The notes beneath the pieces were generated by a model, which was not told where the DNA came from, did not search any database, and saw only the letters and a list, made by a program, of their open reading frames with translations. From positions 2,627,001 through 2,691,000 of the forward strand of contig NZ_CP036281.1 in assembly GCF_007750395.1 (NCBI RefSeq): a stretch of 64,000 nucleotides of DNA, written 5' to 3'. Source of the DNA: Polystyrenella longa. Its GTDB lineage: Bacteria; Planctomycetota; Planctomycetia; Planctomycetales; Planctomycetaceae. The position numbers were made by a program, and so were the translations under genes. This document shows, piece by piece, positions 35,237-44,122 of the stretch (the stretch's first letter is position 1; each line of letters opens with the position of its first letter).

Positions 35237-36178
35237 GTGAGTTCAAAACTTGATTGCCACCCCGCATCGGCGGAGGAAATTCTAACCGCCCACCGGAATG
35301 TATTCGATGTCTGGCCAACGGACTCAGATATTGATCTTCATGTGGCGAAACGCAAAGACTCGCCAAAGTCGTTGCGAGCCAATTATTTTGTGGGAACCAT
35401 TGATGGGAAAGTCGCGACTTCGCTCCAGAGTTTTCCAACGCTGTTTCAAGTTGGCGGACGAACAGTGAAAGGAATTCAGATTGGTTCCGTTCACACACAC
35501 GCTGATTTCAGAAAGCTCGGGTATGCTGAGTTACTGATTGATTTCACCGAAAAGTACGAGGCGGAACGAGGGATCGAATTGAGCGTTCTCTACTGTGATA
35601 TTTCACTGAAGTATTATCAGAAGATGGCATATCAGGAGGCCCCTTCGAAGTCGGGTTGGTTTGTGTCCGACGAATGGTCGGAGGAACGGCTCGATTCCGT
35701 TCCTGATCTGGCTGAGATCGCTCCACGGGATGAACTGAATGCATTGATGAATCTGCATCAGCCAACGATAAATCAACGTCCTATCGGTATCTTGCGTGAT
35801 GAAGAATATTGGGACTATACCCTGCGAAAGTTCCCAAACGACTTTTTCTGGGGAATAAAAAATGCAGATGGTGAACTGTCAGGATTTGTCCGGGTCGGAA
35901 TCAAAGATGGTGTGGGAGAGATCAATGACTGGGTTTGTCGTGATGACAGTCCCGAGTTGATTCGACAGTTGATGTTGGGAATGACGAAGAAAGCGAAAGC
36001 GATGGGGCTAACTAAAATAGGTGGATGGTTGCCCGATTGCCCGACTGTGACAGAATTGGTCGGTCTTCAAGAACGTCCGAAGCAAATAACCATGTTTAAA
36101 TCTCTGTCTTCTGATCTTAATTTGGAACCTGACCTCATGGCGACGGCGAACTATTTTACTCAAATCGATCATGTTTAA
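35237..36178 (+). CDS. GNAT-family N-acetyltransferase
   Basis: 313 residues from the GTG at 35237, which has AGGAG 9 nt upstream; the frame is open to 35150 without a better site. The GNAT core is in the first half: IQIGSVHTHADFRKLGYAELL (acetyl-CoA loop region) and LYCDISLKYYQKMAYQEA. The second half (from about 170) reads like the Eis-type partner domain, with LRDEEYWDYTLRKFP and SGFVRVGIKDGVGEINDWV. The acceptor is unknown. A good terminator follows at 36236-36267. Divergently transcribed from the peptidase gene. Confidence 0.82.
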   Translation: MSSKLDCHPASAEEILTAHRNVFDVWPTDSDIDLHVAKRKDSPKSLRANYFVGTIDGKVATSLQSFPTLFQVGGRTVKGIQIGSVHTHADFRKLGYAELLIDFTEKYEAERGIELSVLYCDISLKYYQKMAYQEAPSKSGWFVSDEWSEERLDSVPDLAEIAPRDELNALMNLHQPTINQRPIGILRDEEYWDYTLRKFPNDFFWGIKNADGELSGFVRVGIKDGVGEINDWVCRDDSPELIRQLMLGMTKKAKAMGLTKIGGWLPDCPTVTELVGLQERPKQITMFKSLSSDLNLEPDLMATANYFTQIDHV

Positions 36179-36235
36179 GGTGATGAGTGGGCTCGAAGAA
36201 CGAGTCGCACAATTCAGATTAAAAATGAGCGCATT

Positions 36236-36267
36236 AAAAAAGGGGATGTAAATACATCCCCTTTTTT
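36236..36267. terminator. bidirectional intrinsic terminator
   Basis: AAAAAAGGGGATGT-AAAT-ACATCCCCTTTTTT is a near-perfect palindrome with A- and T-runs on both sides. It ends the GNAT gene on the plus strand and the HTH gene (36331-36759) on the minus strand. Confidence 0.93.
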
Positions 36268-36330
36268 GAAAATCCTCAGCAGACTTTTATGCTCAGCTTT
36301 TCAGTATTCTGAACTGTTATAAATGGTGGT

Positions 36331-36759
36331 TCAGGATTTTTTACGAGTTGTCTTGCCAACCACTTTGTAAGCGCCGGTTTTGTCATCTTTACGGAACATC
36401 TTGGGACGGTTGTAAAGACATTGATAAAGTACGTTTCCGAAATCGGCACTTTTGGTTTGATAACCGGTTTCGAGAACTTTATCTTTGAGTTCGTTGATGG
36501 TCAGGCCTTTGGGGTTCTGTTCAAGAACTTCGTATACAGTTTTGTGCAGGGGCATTTTGTTTTTAACACGTGGACGACGCACTAACTTCGAGCGTTTTGG
36601 AGCACTTGCAACCCCCAGGTTTTCAAGCTCGCTTTCGACAGTGTCGAGCTCTGCTCGGAGTTTGTCACGTTTTTTCGCGAGTTCAATAATTCGCTTTTTC
36701 TGCTTGTTGAGCATCAGCTCCAAGTCGCTAACGGGCATATCGAGAATCGACTGTACCAT
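36331..36759 (-). CDS. small coiled-coil plus HARE-HTH-like winged helix protein
   Basis: 142 residues from the ATG at 36759, with AGGGGAG about 10 nt ahead; the frame continues to 36927 without a site. Residues 10-45 form a coiled coil (LMLNKQKKRIIELAKKRDKL), followed by a basic linker (KRSKLVRRPRVKNK). The C-terminal 70 residues (PLHKTVYEVLEQNPKGLTI, LYQCLYNRPKMFRKDD) match the HARE-HTH winged helix, which in eukaryotes and phages is predicted to bind DNA, perhaps modified bases. A DNA-binding, dimeric chromatin-type role is inferred. The Lys-rich end supports nucleic-acid binding. Confidence 0.72.
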   Translation of the reverse strand: MVQSILDMPVSDLELMLNKQKKRIIELAKKRDKLRAELDTVESELENLGVASAPKRSKLVRRPRVKNKMPLHKTVYEVLEQNPKGLTINELKDKVLETGYQTKSADFGNVLYQCLYNRPKMFRKDDKTGAYKVVGKTTRKKS

Positions 36760-37341
36760 TAAGAATAATCTCCCCTGTTTGAATGAAATTGTCGTCTTGT
36801 GGATAATTAGAAGGTACGAAAAGGACCTTACGTGTTGCAGATTGCTTACAGCCTTTAAAATCCAGACAACAATGATGAAAGTAACTTCTCTCAGACTTAC
36901 AGGATCCTGGCCCGCTATTCCTGACATGGGAACGTTTTGATTAACGCCGTCTGGAGAACAAAGTAATGCAACGTCCTTTTATGAATATTGATACTCTTCA
37001 ATATGAATCGAGTCAAAAGTATAAGTAATTATTACTGACAACTTAATCAGGACTGGCATTGATCTGTGGAAATAGTCCATTTTATAGCGATTTCTTTTGG
37101 ATTTAGTTCTCCAGTAAACTCGAATACCTATACAACAAACCAGTTAAACAATGTTGTTGTATCAGAATGAACAGGACACGCATGCACTTTAGTCGCGCAT
37201 GCCTCACTATTGGACAACACCTGAGATCAATATCGATGAGCTTGGTTCTGCCGTTTTTCTGTTTATCATTGAACGTGGGATGCTTTGAAGATGCTGAGCA
37301 ATCGAGATATTAGGGTTAGCATGCAAACTGATTGACTTCGC

Positions 37342-37372
37342 ATGTCGCAAAAATATGTCGCAAAAATATGTC
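37342..37372. repeat. 13-bp tandem repeat
   Basis: ATGTCGCAAAAAT occurs twice (37342-37354, 37355-37367), followed by ATGTC. It immediately precedes, and includes, the possible start of the small PAS-like ORF. Confidence 0.8.
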
Positions 37373-37604
37373 AGATTATCATCGGGTTTGTTCGGAGCGA
37401 CGACGCTCGGCTCTAAAGATGATTCAAGGAAAAATCCCAGTTATCGCACGGAAGCAAGATCTAACGGAACAGGTTTTCGCGTTCTCAGATAATCTGAAGA
37501 TCGCAAACTGGAATTCTGAGTTCTTGCAAGTAGTTCTTGGAGTCGAATCTGATTGTGGTTTTCCGTACACTGTAATTAATACCAACTATCGATCAGCAGA
37601 TTGA
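37368..37604 (+). CDS. small PAS-like ORF, possible gene remnant
   Basis: 78 codons from ATG 37368. The segment LTEQVFAFSDNLKIANWNSE then FLQVVLGV resembles the start of a PAS domain (a strand, a turn with D-x-x-L-x-I, then W-N and a short helix), after which the ORF stops. A whole PAS domain needs about 100 residues, so this would be only its first third. There is no ribosome-binding site worth the name. A fragment of a decayed sensor gene or a chance frame are the main readings. Confidence 0.25.
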   Translation: MSDYHRVCSERRRSALKMIQGKIPVIARKQDLTEQVFAFSDNLKIANWNSEFLQVVLGVESDCGFPYTVINTNYRSAD

Positions 37605-37642
37605 ACCGAGTCATTACTTCTTAACTCTTTCGGGAGGCAACG

Positions 37643-38896
37643 GTGAGTCAGGCTATATTTCTCAGCTGTCCGAAGTGTGACCATCGTTGCAAGGTTCGTC
37701 CTAAAGAACGTCCCTTTAAAGTTCGTTGTCCGGGCTGTGAAGCGGCCGTGCGTGTACCTGCGGAGAGCGAACTCAAAGTAAGAAACGAGCCTGAAGTAAA
37801 GAGGACACCCGGTAGGAGAAAGCTTAATGGAACTCCCTCGGAAGCAGACGAAGGCAAAACTCGAAGGTCTGGAAAAAGCTCGACCGCGCGTCGACGATCC
37901 AGTTCCAGTTTTCGAAGTCGCGAATCGGTATCGATTCAATGCCCAGACTGCAAAGCCAGTTTCTCTGCTGATGCTGCCGACTATGGAAAGAAAACTTCCT
38001 GCCCTCTTTGCAGTACGTCGGTTGAAGTTCCTGATCCCTCGGGGATGTCTCAACTCAGAAAAGCGAGACAGAAGAAAAAGCCGCACAGCCTTCTGGATGG
38101 CGAGATCGCTCCTGCTCCTCGTGAACATAAAGAGAAATTGCCAACTGGCATCATGCTGTACATTGACGGGGTTCTGACATTTCCGTTTCAGCCCGAGGTG
38201 ATTTTTCGGCTATGCCTCTTCGCCGCTCTGATCTTTATTCTGGACGTGACTGTTGATCTCTGTGTTTATGCGTTGATGACCGTTCCGTACGCGTTGCGTG
38301 CCTTGGGCCTTTCCGCCATTGTGATGTTTATTATCACGGGAGGGCATGCGGCAGTGACCTTTCAGACGATTTTTGAAGAAACGTCCGCCGGTAGTAAGGA
38401 TGTACGTGGGTGGCTTGAATTCGACAAATACGAATACGCGTTTCGTCTGCTCACCATCGGCTGGCTATTTCTGATTGCGACGGTGGCTGGTTTTGTCCCC
38501 GTGATTGTGATCGGGTTTATCCTGGAGAAAGTCAACTTTTCGTTACCGGGACAAATGCCACTGGCGATGTTGCTGATGCCAATTGGCTTTTTGCTGTCTC
38601 TCGCGGCCTTCCCTTTTGTCGCATTGTCCACTTTCGAACAGCATTCTTATTTTTCCGTTTTCTCTCCCCGCATTTTCAAATCTTTATTCCGCGAATGGTG
38701 GAGCTGGATCATCGTCACTTTCGTGACATGGGCATTCTTCCTGCCTTGGGTCGTGATGCGGATGGTGGGCTCGATTGCTTATCCGTTCATCAATCTGTTT
38801 ATTCTGTCGCCCTATTTCGCCTTCATTTTCTTCGTGTATTCACGAATTTTAGGTCGACTTGCGTTCAAAATTGCTCAGAGCGCCGACTGGGACTAA
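37643..38896 (+). CDS. double zinc-ribbon polytopic membrane protein
   Basis: 417 residues from the GTG at 37643 with GGGAGG ahead. Two small CxxC...CxxC ribbons of the MJ0042 type open the protein: CPKC/CPGC at about residues 9-32 and CPDC/CPLC at about 99-122, joined by a basic Ser/Arg-rich linker. From about residue 175 on there are five or six membrane segments (LFAALIFILDVTVDLCVYAL, LLTIGWLFLIATVAGFVPVI and others). Planctomycetes have many proteins with such N-terminal ribbons; the function is unknown, a protein- or nucleic-acid-binding adaptor at the inner membrane is conceivable. Confidence 0.72.
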   Translation: MSQAIFLSCPKCDHRCKVRPKERPFKVRCPGCEAAVRVPAESELKVRNEPEVKRTPGRRKLNGTPSEADEGKTRRSGKSSTARRRSSSSFRSRESVSIQCPDCKASFSADAADYGKKTSCPLCSTSVEVPDPSGMSQLRKARQKKKPHSLLDGEIAPAPREHKEKLPTGIMLYIDGVLTFPFQPEVIFRLCLFAALIFILDVTVDLCVYALMTVPYALRALGLSAIVMFIITGGHAAVTFQTIFEETSAGSKDVRGWLEFDKYEYAFRLLTIGWLFLIATVAGFVPVIVIGFILEKVNFSLPGQMPLAMLLMPIGFLLSLAAFPFVALSTFEQHSYFSVFSPRIFKSLFREWWSWIIVTFVTWAFFLPWVVMRMVGSIAYPFINLFILSPYFAFIFFVYSRILGRLAFKIAQSADWD

Positions 38897-38962
38897 GGCA
38901 AGCTTTGTTAAGAGTCCCTCAAGTAGAAAGTCCCGTTCTGGCAGTTCCTGCCCGAGCCCAGC

Positions 38963-39481
38963 TTAGAAATTCCATTCGCTGTAGAGCTGCGAGCGGAATT
39001 GATGCCATTCACGGTGATGGTCTGGCGTTGAAGCGTTCTCGACCAATTCACAGGTCCATTTATCCATACGCCGCAATCGCTCCGCCAATGTGGCGGTCGC
39101 GTGCTTGGTGATTTTCAACGCTGCGGCGGGACGTTCTATTTCCAACTCCAGGAACCGGTCTCGGGAGAGTGAAAAAATTGTCACACGGGATGTGGCGACG
39201 ACTGTGGCCGAATGGGGGCCAGGACAGAAGAATGAAATCTCTCCGAAGACCGTACCAGGCGGGAGTGTATCCAACTCATGAGAATGTCCGTTGGAACTTT
39301 GCTTGGTAACCAGACATTCTCCCGTCGTGATGAGGTACAAACTGGTCGTCTCTTCCCCTTCTCGGATAATTGATTCGCCTGCTTCATAACAGCAGGCGCT
39401 CATCATTTCGGAGATGAGACGGCATTCGCTTGGATCGAGAGTGGCGAACAGGGGACACTGCGAAATTTGCACTTCAGTCAT
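38963..39481 (-). CDS. cyclic-nucleotide-binding domain protein
   Basis: 172 residues. One cNMP-binding domain (about residues 10-125): LFATLDPSECRLISEMM, GESIIREGEETTSLYLI, and the phosphate-binding cassette GTVFGEISFFCPGPHSATV, in which the usual arginine before S/T-A is histidine. The C-terminal 45 residues are helical with no helix-turn-helix, so it is not a standard Crp/Fnr regulator. The start lies 2 bp from the stop of gdh, so it is cotranscribed and may follow glutamate dehydrogenase expression. Whether it binds a nucleotide is open. Confidence 0.8.
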   Translation of the reverse strand: MTEVQISQCPLFATLDPSECRLISEMMSACCYEAGESIIREGEETTSLYLITTGECLVTKQSSNGHSHELDTLPPGTVFGEISFFCPGPHSATVVATSRVTIFSLSRDRFLELEIERPAAALKITKHATATLAERLRRMDKWTCELVENASTPDHHREWHQFRSQLYSEWNF

Positions 39482-39483
39482 CT

Positions 39484-40713
39484 TTAAATCCCTCCGAGGA
39501 CAGTGGCACGTCCGACACGGCCGATTCCCAACAGATAGGCCGCAAGTCGAAGTGAGATTTTTTTCTCTTCAGCGATTTGCCAGACTTTGTCGAAACTGTC
39601 CGACAGGATGCGATGAAGTTCTTCGCGGACCCGAGTGACGTCCCATTGAAAGTGCTGGCGGTTCTGTACCCATTCAAAATAACTAACGGTCACGCCGCCT
39701 GCATTCGCAAGAATGTCCGGCAGCACGATAATTCCCTTATGAGCGAAGATTTCGTCCGCTTCGGGAGTCACCGGGGCGTTAGCTGCTTCGATGATAAACT
39801 TGGCGCGAATAGTAGAGGCATTGTCTGACGTAATGACACCTCCGAGTGCCGCTGGAATCAGGACGTCGACTTCGGACGCCAGTAAGGCATCGTTGTCGAT
39901 CGGATCTGTTCCCGGGAAGTTGGAGATGCTACCCGTATCTTTAGCGTAGTCGATCAATTTCATGACGTCGAGTCCCTCGGGGTTCCAGATTCCACCAGAA
40001 ACGTCCGAAACCGCGACGACTTTGCCGCCGAGCTCTTCGATCCGTCGTGCGGCAAAGCTTCCCACGTTGCCGAAACCTTGAATCGCAAAGGTCGATCCCT
40101 GGAAGTTCTGTTTGCATTTATCGAGTAGTCGTTCTGTCAGACTGACGACTCCCCGACCGGTCGCTTCTTCACGGCCTTCCGAACCGTGTAGTTCAACCGG
40201 TTTACCTGTAACACAGGCCGGATTGTATCCGTGGAACTTCGAATATTGATTCATAAACCAGGCCATCACCTGGGCATTAGTTCCCATGTCGGGAGCGGGG
40301 ATGTCTTTGTCGGGACCAACCATGTCGTGAATGACGTCGACGAACTTACGGGTCAAACGATCTTTTTCGCCCTGGGTCAAATCTTTCACATTGACCGAGA
40401 TCCCTCCTTTGGCACCACCATAGGGAATATTGACGACGGCCGTTTTCCAGGTCATGAGTGTCGCCAGTGACAGGACTTCACTTTCATTGACTTCATGATG
40501 GTAACGAAGTCCCCCTTTCATTGGGCCGCGCGCACTGTTGTGTTGGATGCGGTAGCCGATAAAGGTCGAGATTTCGCCATTGTCCCGTTCCAGGGCAATT
40601 TGAACTTTCATTTCCCGTTCCGGGGTCAGCAGGAGAGCCTGCATGTTTTTGGATAGCCCCATGATTCCGGCAGCGTGGTGAAAATAACGGGCGGCATCGT
40701 CGTGTGAGCTCAT
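39484..40713 (-). CDS. gdhA: Glu/Leu/Phe/Val dehydrogenase, glutamate dehydrogenase type
   Basis: 409 residues. The substrate-binding region PMKGGLRYH and the catalytic lysine in PYGGAKGGI are intact, followed by [21 protein letters not shown] and the NAD(P)-binding [18 protein letters not shown]. The layout fits hexameric NAD-dependent glutamate dehydrogenase of the short type (about 410-420 residues). It interconverts glutamate and 2-oxoglutarate plus ammonia. The downstream cNMP-binding gene is in the same operon. Coenzyme preference cannot be set by eye. Confidence 0.94.
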   Translation of the reverse strand: MSSHDDAARYFHHAAGIMGLSKNMQALLLTPEREMKVQIALERDNGEISTFIGYRIQHNSARGPMKGGLRYHHEVNESEVLSLATLMTWKTAVVNIPYGGAKGGISVNVKDLTQGEKDRLTRKFVDVIHDMVGPDKDIPAPDMGTNAQVMAWFMNQYSKFHGYNPACVTGKPVELHGSEGREEATGRGVVSLTERLLDKCKQNFQGSTFAIQGFGNVGSFAARRIEELGGKVVAVSDVSGGIWNPEGLDVMKLIDYAKDTGSISNFPGTDPIDNDALLASEVDVLIPAALGGVITSDNASTIRAKFIIEAANAPVTPEADEIFAHKGIIVLPDILANAGGVTVSYFEWVQNRQHFQWDVTRVREELHRILSDSFDKVWQIAEEKKISLRLAAYLLGIGRVGRATVLGGI

Positions 40714-40983
40714 AGCGATTGACCTTTTGATTTTATGGAATACTGCAGGCGGACTTGGTGTGAACCGTAAGAGGCCCGGGGTAAATCCAGAATGACGAGG
40801 GGATGTATTATGAAAAATTGTGTTTGTAAATTGTATTCAGTGGATTTAGACAACAGTGAATCAGACATCAGCCGGCTGAGGATTCTCTGACTGGATACTG
40901 CAACGAGGCACTTTCCAATTTTTCCGAAGCCAGGTTGCGGGAATCCAGAGGACCTTTTACTACTTTTTGTTACTTCTATTACG

Positions 40984-42273
40984 TCAACGCTGTTGGTATT
41001 GCTGATAAATATTCTGAGCGAGTATTCGGGCATACACAGCATGGCCCCGAGGAGAAAATTCGGCGGCATTTTGTAAAAAGAGTGTGCCAGCGTTCTGTTG
41101 TTGTTTTAACGTCACTATAGGTGAGTAATGCCGAATACCGTGTTGCTGACAGTATTGCTGTACTATTTGAAATGGGTACTCATTGCCGTATAGCTGATTC
41201 TGCTTGAACCCCAAGTTGGATCGGATGTTTCGCCCATTGCAGGCATCTGCAGAGACCTGCCACGGTTTTGGTAAAGTCGAAACAATAAACAGGCTCTTCG
41301 AATTTTCCACGAGATCTTGTATCGCGTTCAATGGTCTTAGTGCATGTTCAATGTAAAGTGACCAGTTCGGTGGATGATCGAGGGTCCAGCTTAGTTTGCC
41401 AGCGGGAGAGCTAATGTCCTGCCGGTCACTCATCGTATCGGTTGAACTCGCATTGTCCGCCCAGAGTTCGGTTCCTCGTTGGATCAGCATCAATTGCTGA
41501 GTGAATCGTTGTTGAGGTTGAGTTTTGTTTGCCAGATCGGGATGGGGGCAGACCTGCGCCACACCCTTCTCCATGATTAACTGACGTCGGGCTCGATAAT
41601 CGTCGGCGATATCACTCATGTCGAAATGGTAGATGACGAGATCGGGTTCGAGCGTCATTAATGTATGTTTGAGTTTCAGGTAGGCGAGTAAGGGACAGTA
41701 ACCGGGGACGCCTGCATTGATCACTTCCAGTTGATCAGACATGAGGGGCTGCATCGTTGCCTGAAGCTGTCGAGAGAAGGTGTCCTGCTCGTCGACGGCG
41801 GCGGCCAGAGTCGATTCGTCTCCGAGATTGAGGATCCGAAAGACTCCGGCAGGTTTGGGCACAGCGTAAGTCCCGCCTCGGCCCCCCCATTCATTGGTGC
41901 GGACGGTAACGTCTGCATGTGTGTCCGGATTGGTGCTGTGGTGCACCGAGAGCGGTTTCAGTTGATATTGGGCCTGCCAGCAGGGCGTGACCAAGGCATT
42001 TTCTGTCGGGGAACCGAGCAAATCGTCTTCATTAATGGCAGAATCAAAACGCAGTGCTACCTCCGCTGATCCGGCCAGGAAAATGACCAGTAGCGTGGTG
42101 ATGAAAAGTTTGCGGATCCAACCGATACAAGCCAAAGATCTGCATCCGTGCAGAAATAGGATAAATGAGAGAGAAAATCCAAGGCGGGAGTGTACGGAAA
42201 CGCCATATTTCTCACAAGCGGAGTTTCGCCAGTGATTTAGAGGCTTTCTACTGACCGATAACAGTCTGATCAC
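40984..42273 (-). CDS. SGNH-like hydrolase fold protein with altered catalytic motifs
   Basis: 429 residues from GTG 42273; the true start may be further in, before the membrane segment at about 53-70 (KLFITTLLVIFLAGSAEVAL). The SGNH pattern is recognisable: block I FRILNLGDESTLAAAVDEQDT, block II LEVINAGVPGYCPLLAYL, and a C-terminal FSPRGHAVYARIL. In active members block I reads GDSxT and the last block D-x-x-H; here these are GDEST and N-A-A-E, so the nucleophile and the His may be displaced or lost. It is probably exported and membrane-anchored. Planctomycetes have many such proteins of unknown substrate. Confidence 0.65.
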   Translation of the reverse strand: MIRLLSVSRKPLNHWRNSACEKYGVSVHSRLGFSLSFILFLHGCRSLACIGWIRKLFITTLLVIFLAGSAEVALRFDSAINEDDLLGSPTENALVTPCWQAQYQLKPLSVHHSTNPDTHADVTVRTNEWGGRGGTYAVPKPAGVFRILNLGDESTLAAAVDEQDTFSRQLQATMQPLMSDQLEVINAGVPGYCPLLAYLKLKHTLMTLEPDLVIYHFDMSDIADDYRARRQLIMEKGVAQVCPHPDLANKTQPQQRFTQQLMLIQRGTELWADNASSTDTMSDRQDISSPAGKLSWTLDHPPNWSLYIEHALRPLNAIQDLVENSKSLFIVSTLPKPWQVSADACNGRNIRSNLGFKQNQLYGNEYPFQIVQQYCQQHGIRHYSPIVTLKQQQNAGTLFLQNAAEFSPRGHAVYARILAQNIYQQYQQR

Positions 42274-42579
42274 AATGGGAAGGTGGCCGATCAGGACTGG
42301 GAAAACCCCTCGTCGCGATAAGACGAAACACTGAACATGCTATAAGTCCCCCTGTCCGCAGGGTATTCAATGATGAATAATCGCTGAATTTGCCTGGATC
42401 GGCGAAAATCCCCCTTTATATTCGAAGTTCAATTTCTATGATTGAACCAATCAAGTTGCTATGGTGTCCCCCCTGTAAGATCATCATAATTCCGGGCGTT
42501 CGTCCGCTCCCTCTTAGACCTGTGACCTTCCGCTGCCTCCTCTAGGCAAAATCACAGGCACTCAATTCAGTTAAGAATT
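42274..42579. other. intergenic region, left part
   Basis: 306 bp between the divergent SGNH and MFS genes. No ORF and no RNA gene are recognised. Promoters for both genes should lie here. The structured leader follows from 42580. Confidence 0.4.
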
Positions 42580-42745
42580 ATGCAGGTAAGAATTTCACCT
42601 CCGCTGATGGTGAAATCGGGTAAATACCGCTGCGGTAGATACCAGTAACGAAGCGACTACTGCCGAAGGGCTAATTTGAAGCTCGCCCGGTCAGGTTCCG
42701 ACTACCACATGGATTGTCCCCGTACGGAATCCGTTTTTTATTCAC
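42580..42745 (+). promoter_or_regulatory. structured leader of the MFS gene, candidate cis-regulatory RNA
   Basis: Several hairpins follow each other: ATTTCACC-TCCGCTGAT-GGTGAAAT (42592-42616), TACCGC-T-GCGGTA (42625-42637), a mixed region to 42705, and a terminator-like hairpin ending in six Ts (42710-42740), 27 bp before the MFS start codon. I compared it by eye with cobalamin, fluoride, glycine, SAM and c-di-GMP aptamers and found no match. It may be an unassigned riboswitch or attenuator. Confidence 0.4.
42710..42740 (+). terminator. terminator-like hairpin just before the MFS start
   Basis: ATGGATT pairs with AATCCGT (7 bp with one wobble), with a loop of GTCCCCGTACGG, followed by TTTTT. 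Because it precedes a start codon by about 27 bp, it would act in the leader and not at the end of a gene. Confidence 0.5.
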
Positions 42746-42766
42746 GACTAACCAGTAAAGACTAGA

Positions 42767-44122
42767 ATGTCCTCCTTTTCCCCGATTCATACCCGGCCTT
42801 ATACAGAACCGAATATCTACAATAAAGTCTTCTGGATTGCTTATTTCGCCAACGTAAGCGTGGTGAGTGGAAATGCGCTCACGTTTCGTTTCGCAGAACT
42901 GGTGAATTTCCTGGGGGGTACGGAAGAAATCGCAGGCCAGATCATTTCGATCTCCGTTATGGCTGCGCTGGCAGGTCGAGTTGTCCTGGGGCAAATTATC
43001 GACCGGTTCGGCATTCGTGTCGTCTGGATGTCGATGTCGATCGTCTTTACGTTCGGTTCATTGATGATCGTCAGCGTGCAAGATCTAACCTGGGTTATCT
43101 ATCTTGGAAGGATCCTGTTTGCGATTGGGCTTTCGGGGATGGTGACCAGTTCCATGGTCCACATACAGAATCAGGCCCCCGATCACCGTCGGACAGAAAT
43201 CATTGGTAGCCTCGGAAGTAGCGGCTTTGTCGGTATGATACTGGGGTCCCAGTTGGGCGATATCGTGATGTCTCTTTTCCAGAATGAGGCAGTTCAGTTT
43301 CATGTAATGTTCGCGGTGCCTGTCGTGCTGGGAATCATTTACTTAATCCTGGTCACCATTCTGACTCGCGGCGAAAAGCCTGTGAGTAAAGAGTCGCAGG
43401 TCCCTTTCTCGTTTCGGCTTTTGTGGGAACAATGGCCTGGTTGGATTTTGCTCGTCTCATTCACGATGGGAGTCTGTTTCACTTCAATCTCGCTATTCCT
43501 GACCCGCTACGCGACGGAACTCGGATTGAAAGGAATCGGAACGTACTTCACCAGTTATGCCATTTCGGCGTTGATTTTCCGAATGGCCAGCCGTGATTGG
43601 AGTCGAACAATGGGTCGGCACCGGATGGTCTTGTTCGGCCTGGCAGCGCACGCCGTAGGGTACGCTCTGTTGCCTCTGTTGACGAAAGAATGGCACTTTG
43701 TCATTCCCGCTATTTTTAGCGGCTTTGGTCACGCGATTCTGTTTCCGGCGGTTGTCTCGCTTGGTTCCGGGAGCTTTCGCAAGGAGTGGCGCGGGATCGG
43801 TACGAATGTCATTCTCGGAGGGTTCGATGTCGGAACTGTCTTGTCGGCGCCCATTCTGGGAGCCGTCATTGTTTGGGGTGGAGCTGCCGGATTTGAAATG
43901 ATGTTTTACGCCTGCAGTGCCACCGCAATTGCGACCATCGTGATCTACTCGCTGACAGCTGCGCGAATACCTGACCAGGATCTCCTGTTTGGAAAAACGG
44001 ATATCACCCCGGTTGAATCTGAAGACTTCGCGGATAAATTTCCGGAAAAAATCGAACCCGCACTTCCTGTGTTCTCGGCAGAAAGAACTGCCCGGGAGAA
44101 AGTTGGTTGTGGCGCTGAGTAA
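42767..44122 (+). CDS. major facilitator superfamily transporter
   Basis: 451 residues with about 12 hydrophobic segments. The MFS loop motif after helix 2 is present as GRVVLGQIIDRFGIRVVW, and the mirrored motif after helix 8 as FRMASRDWSRTMGRHR. A hydrophilic tail of about 50 residues ends the protein. The substrate cannot be read from sequence; sugar, anion or drug carriers are all possible. The gene is preceded by the structured leader at 42580-42745, so expression may respond to a small ligand. Confidence 0.9.
   Translation: MSSFSPIHTRPYTEPNIYNKVFWIAYFANVSVVSGNALTFRFAELVNFLGGTEEIAGQIISISVMAALAGRVVLGQIIDRFGIRVVWMSMSIVFTFGSLMIVSVQDLTWVIYLGRILFAIGLSGMVTSSMVHIQNQAPDHRRTEIIGSLGSSGFVGMILGSQLGDIVMSLFQNEAVQFHVMFAVPVVLGIIYLILVTILTRGEKPVSKESQVPFSFRLLWEQWPGWILLVSFTMGVCFTSISLFLTRYATELGLKGIGTYFTSYAISALIFRMASRDWSRTMGRHRMVLFGLAAHAVGYALLPLLTKEWHFVIPAIFSGFGHAILFPAVVSLGSGSFRKEWRGIGTNVILGGFDVGTVLSAPILGAVIVWGGAAGFEMMFYACSATAIATIVIYSLTAARIPDQDLLFGKTDITPVESEDFADKFPEKIEPALPVFSAERTAREKVGCGAE

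Larger units (their letters stand above)
36760..37642. other. long noncoding region with small repeats
   Basis: 883 bp between divergent genes, low in GC compared with its neighbours. It holds a GCATGC-flanked hairpin (37179-37201), a 13-bp tandem repeat (37342-37372) and a doubtful 78-codon ORF (37368-37604), listed separately. The GTG start of the next gene is preceded by GGGAGGCAAC. Confidence 0.5.

Noticed and set aside
40710-41069. 119-codon minus-strand ORF between gdh and the SGNH gene
   Set aside because: Overlaps the SGNH frame, Ser/Leu-rich without family resemblance; most of it is intergenic noise.
42640-42720. tRNA gene in the MFS leader
   Set aside because: GGTTCCGACTACC resembles a T-arm, but no acceptor stem or anticodon arm can be formed.
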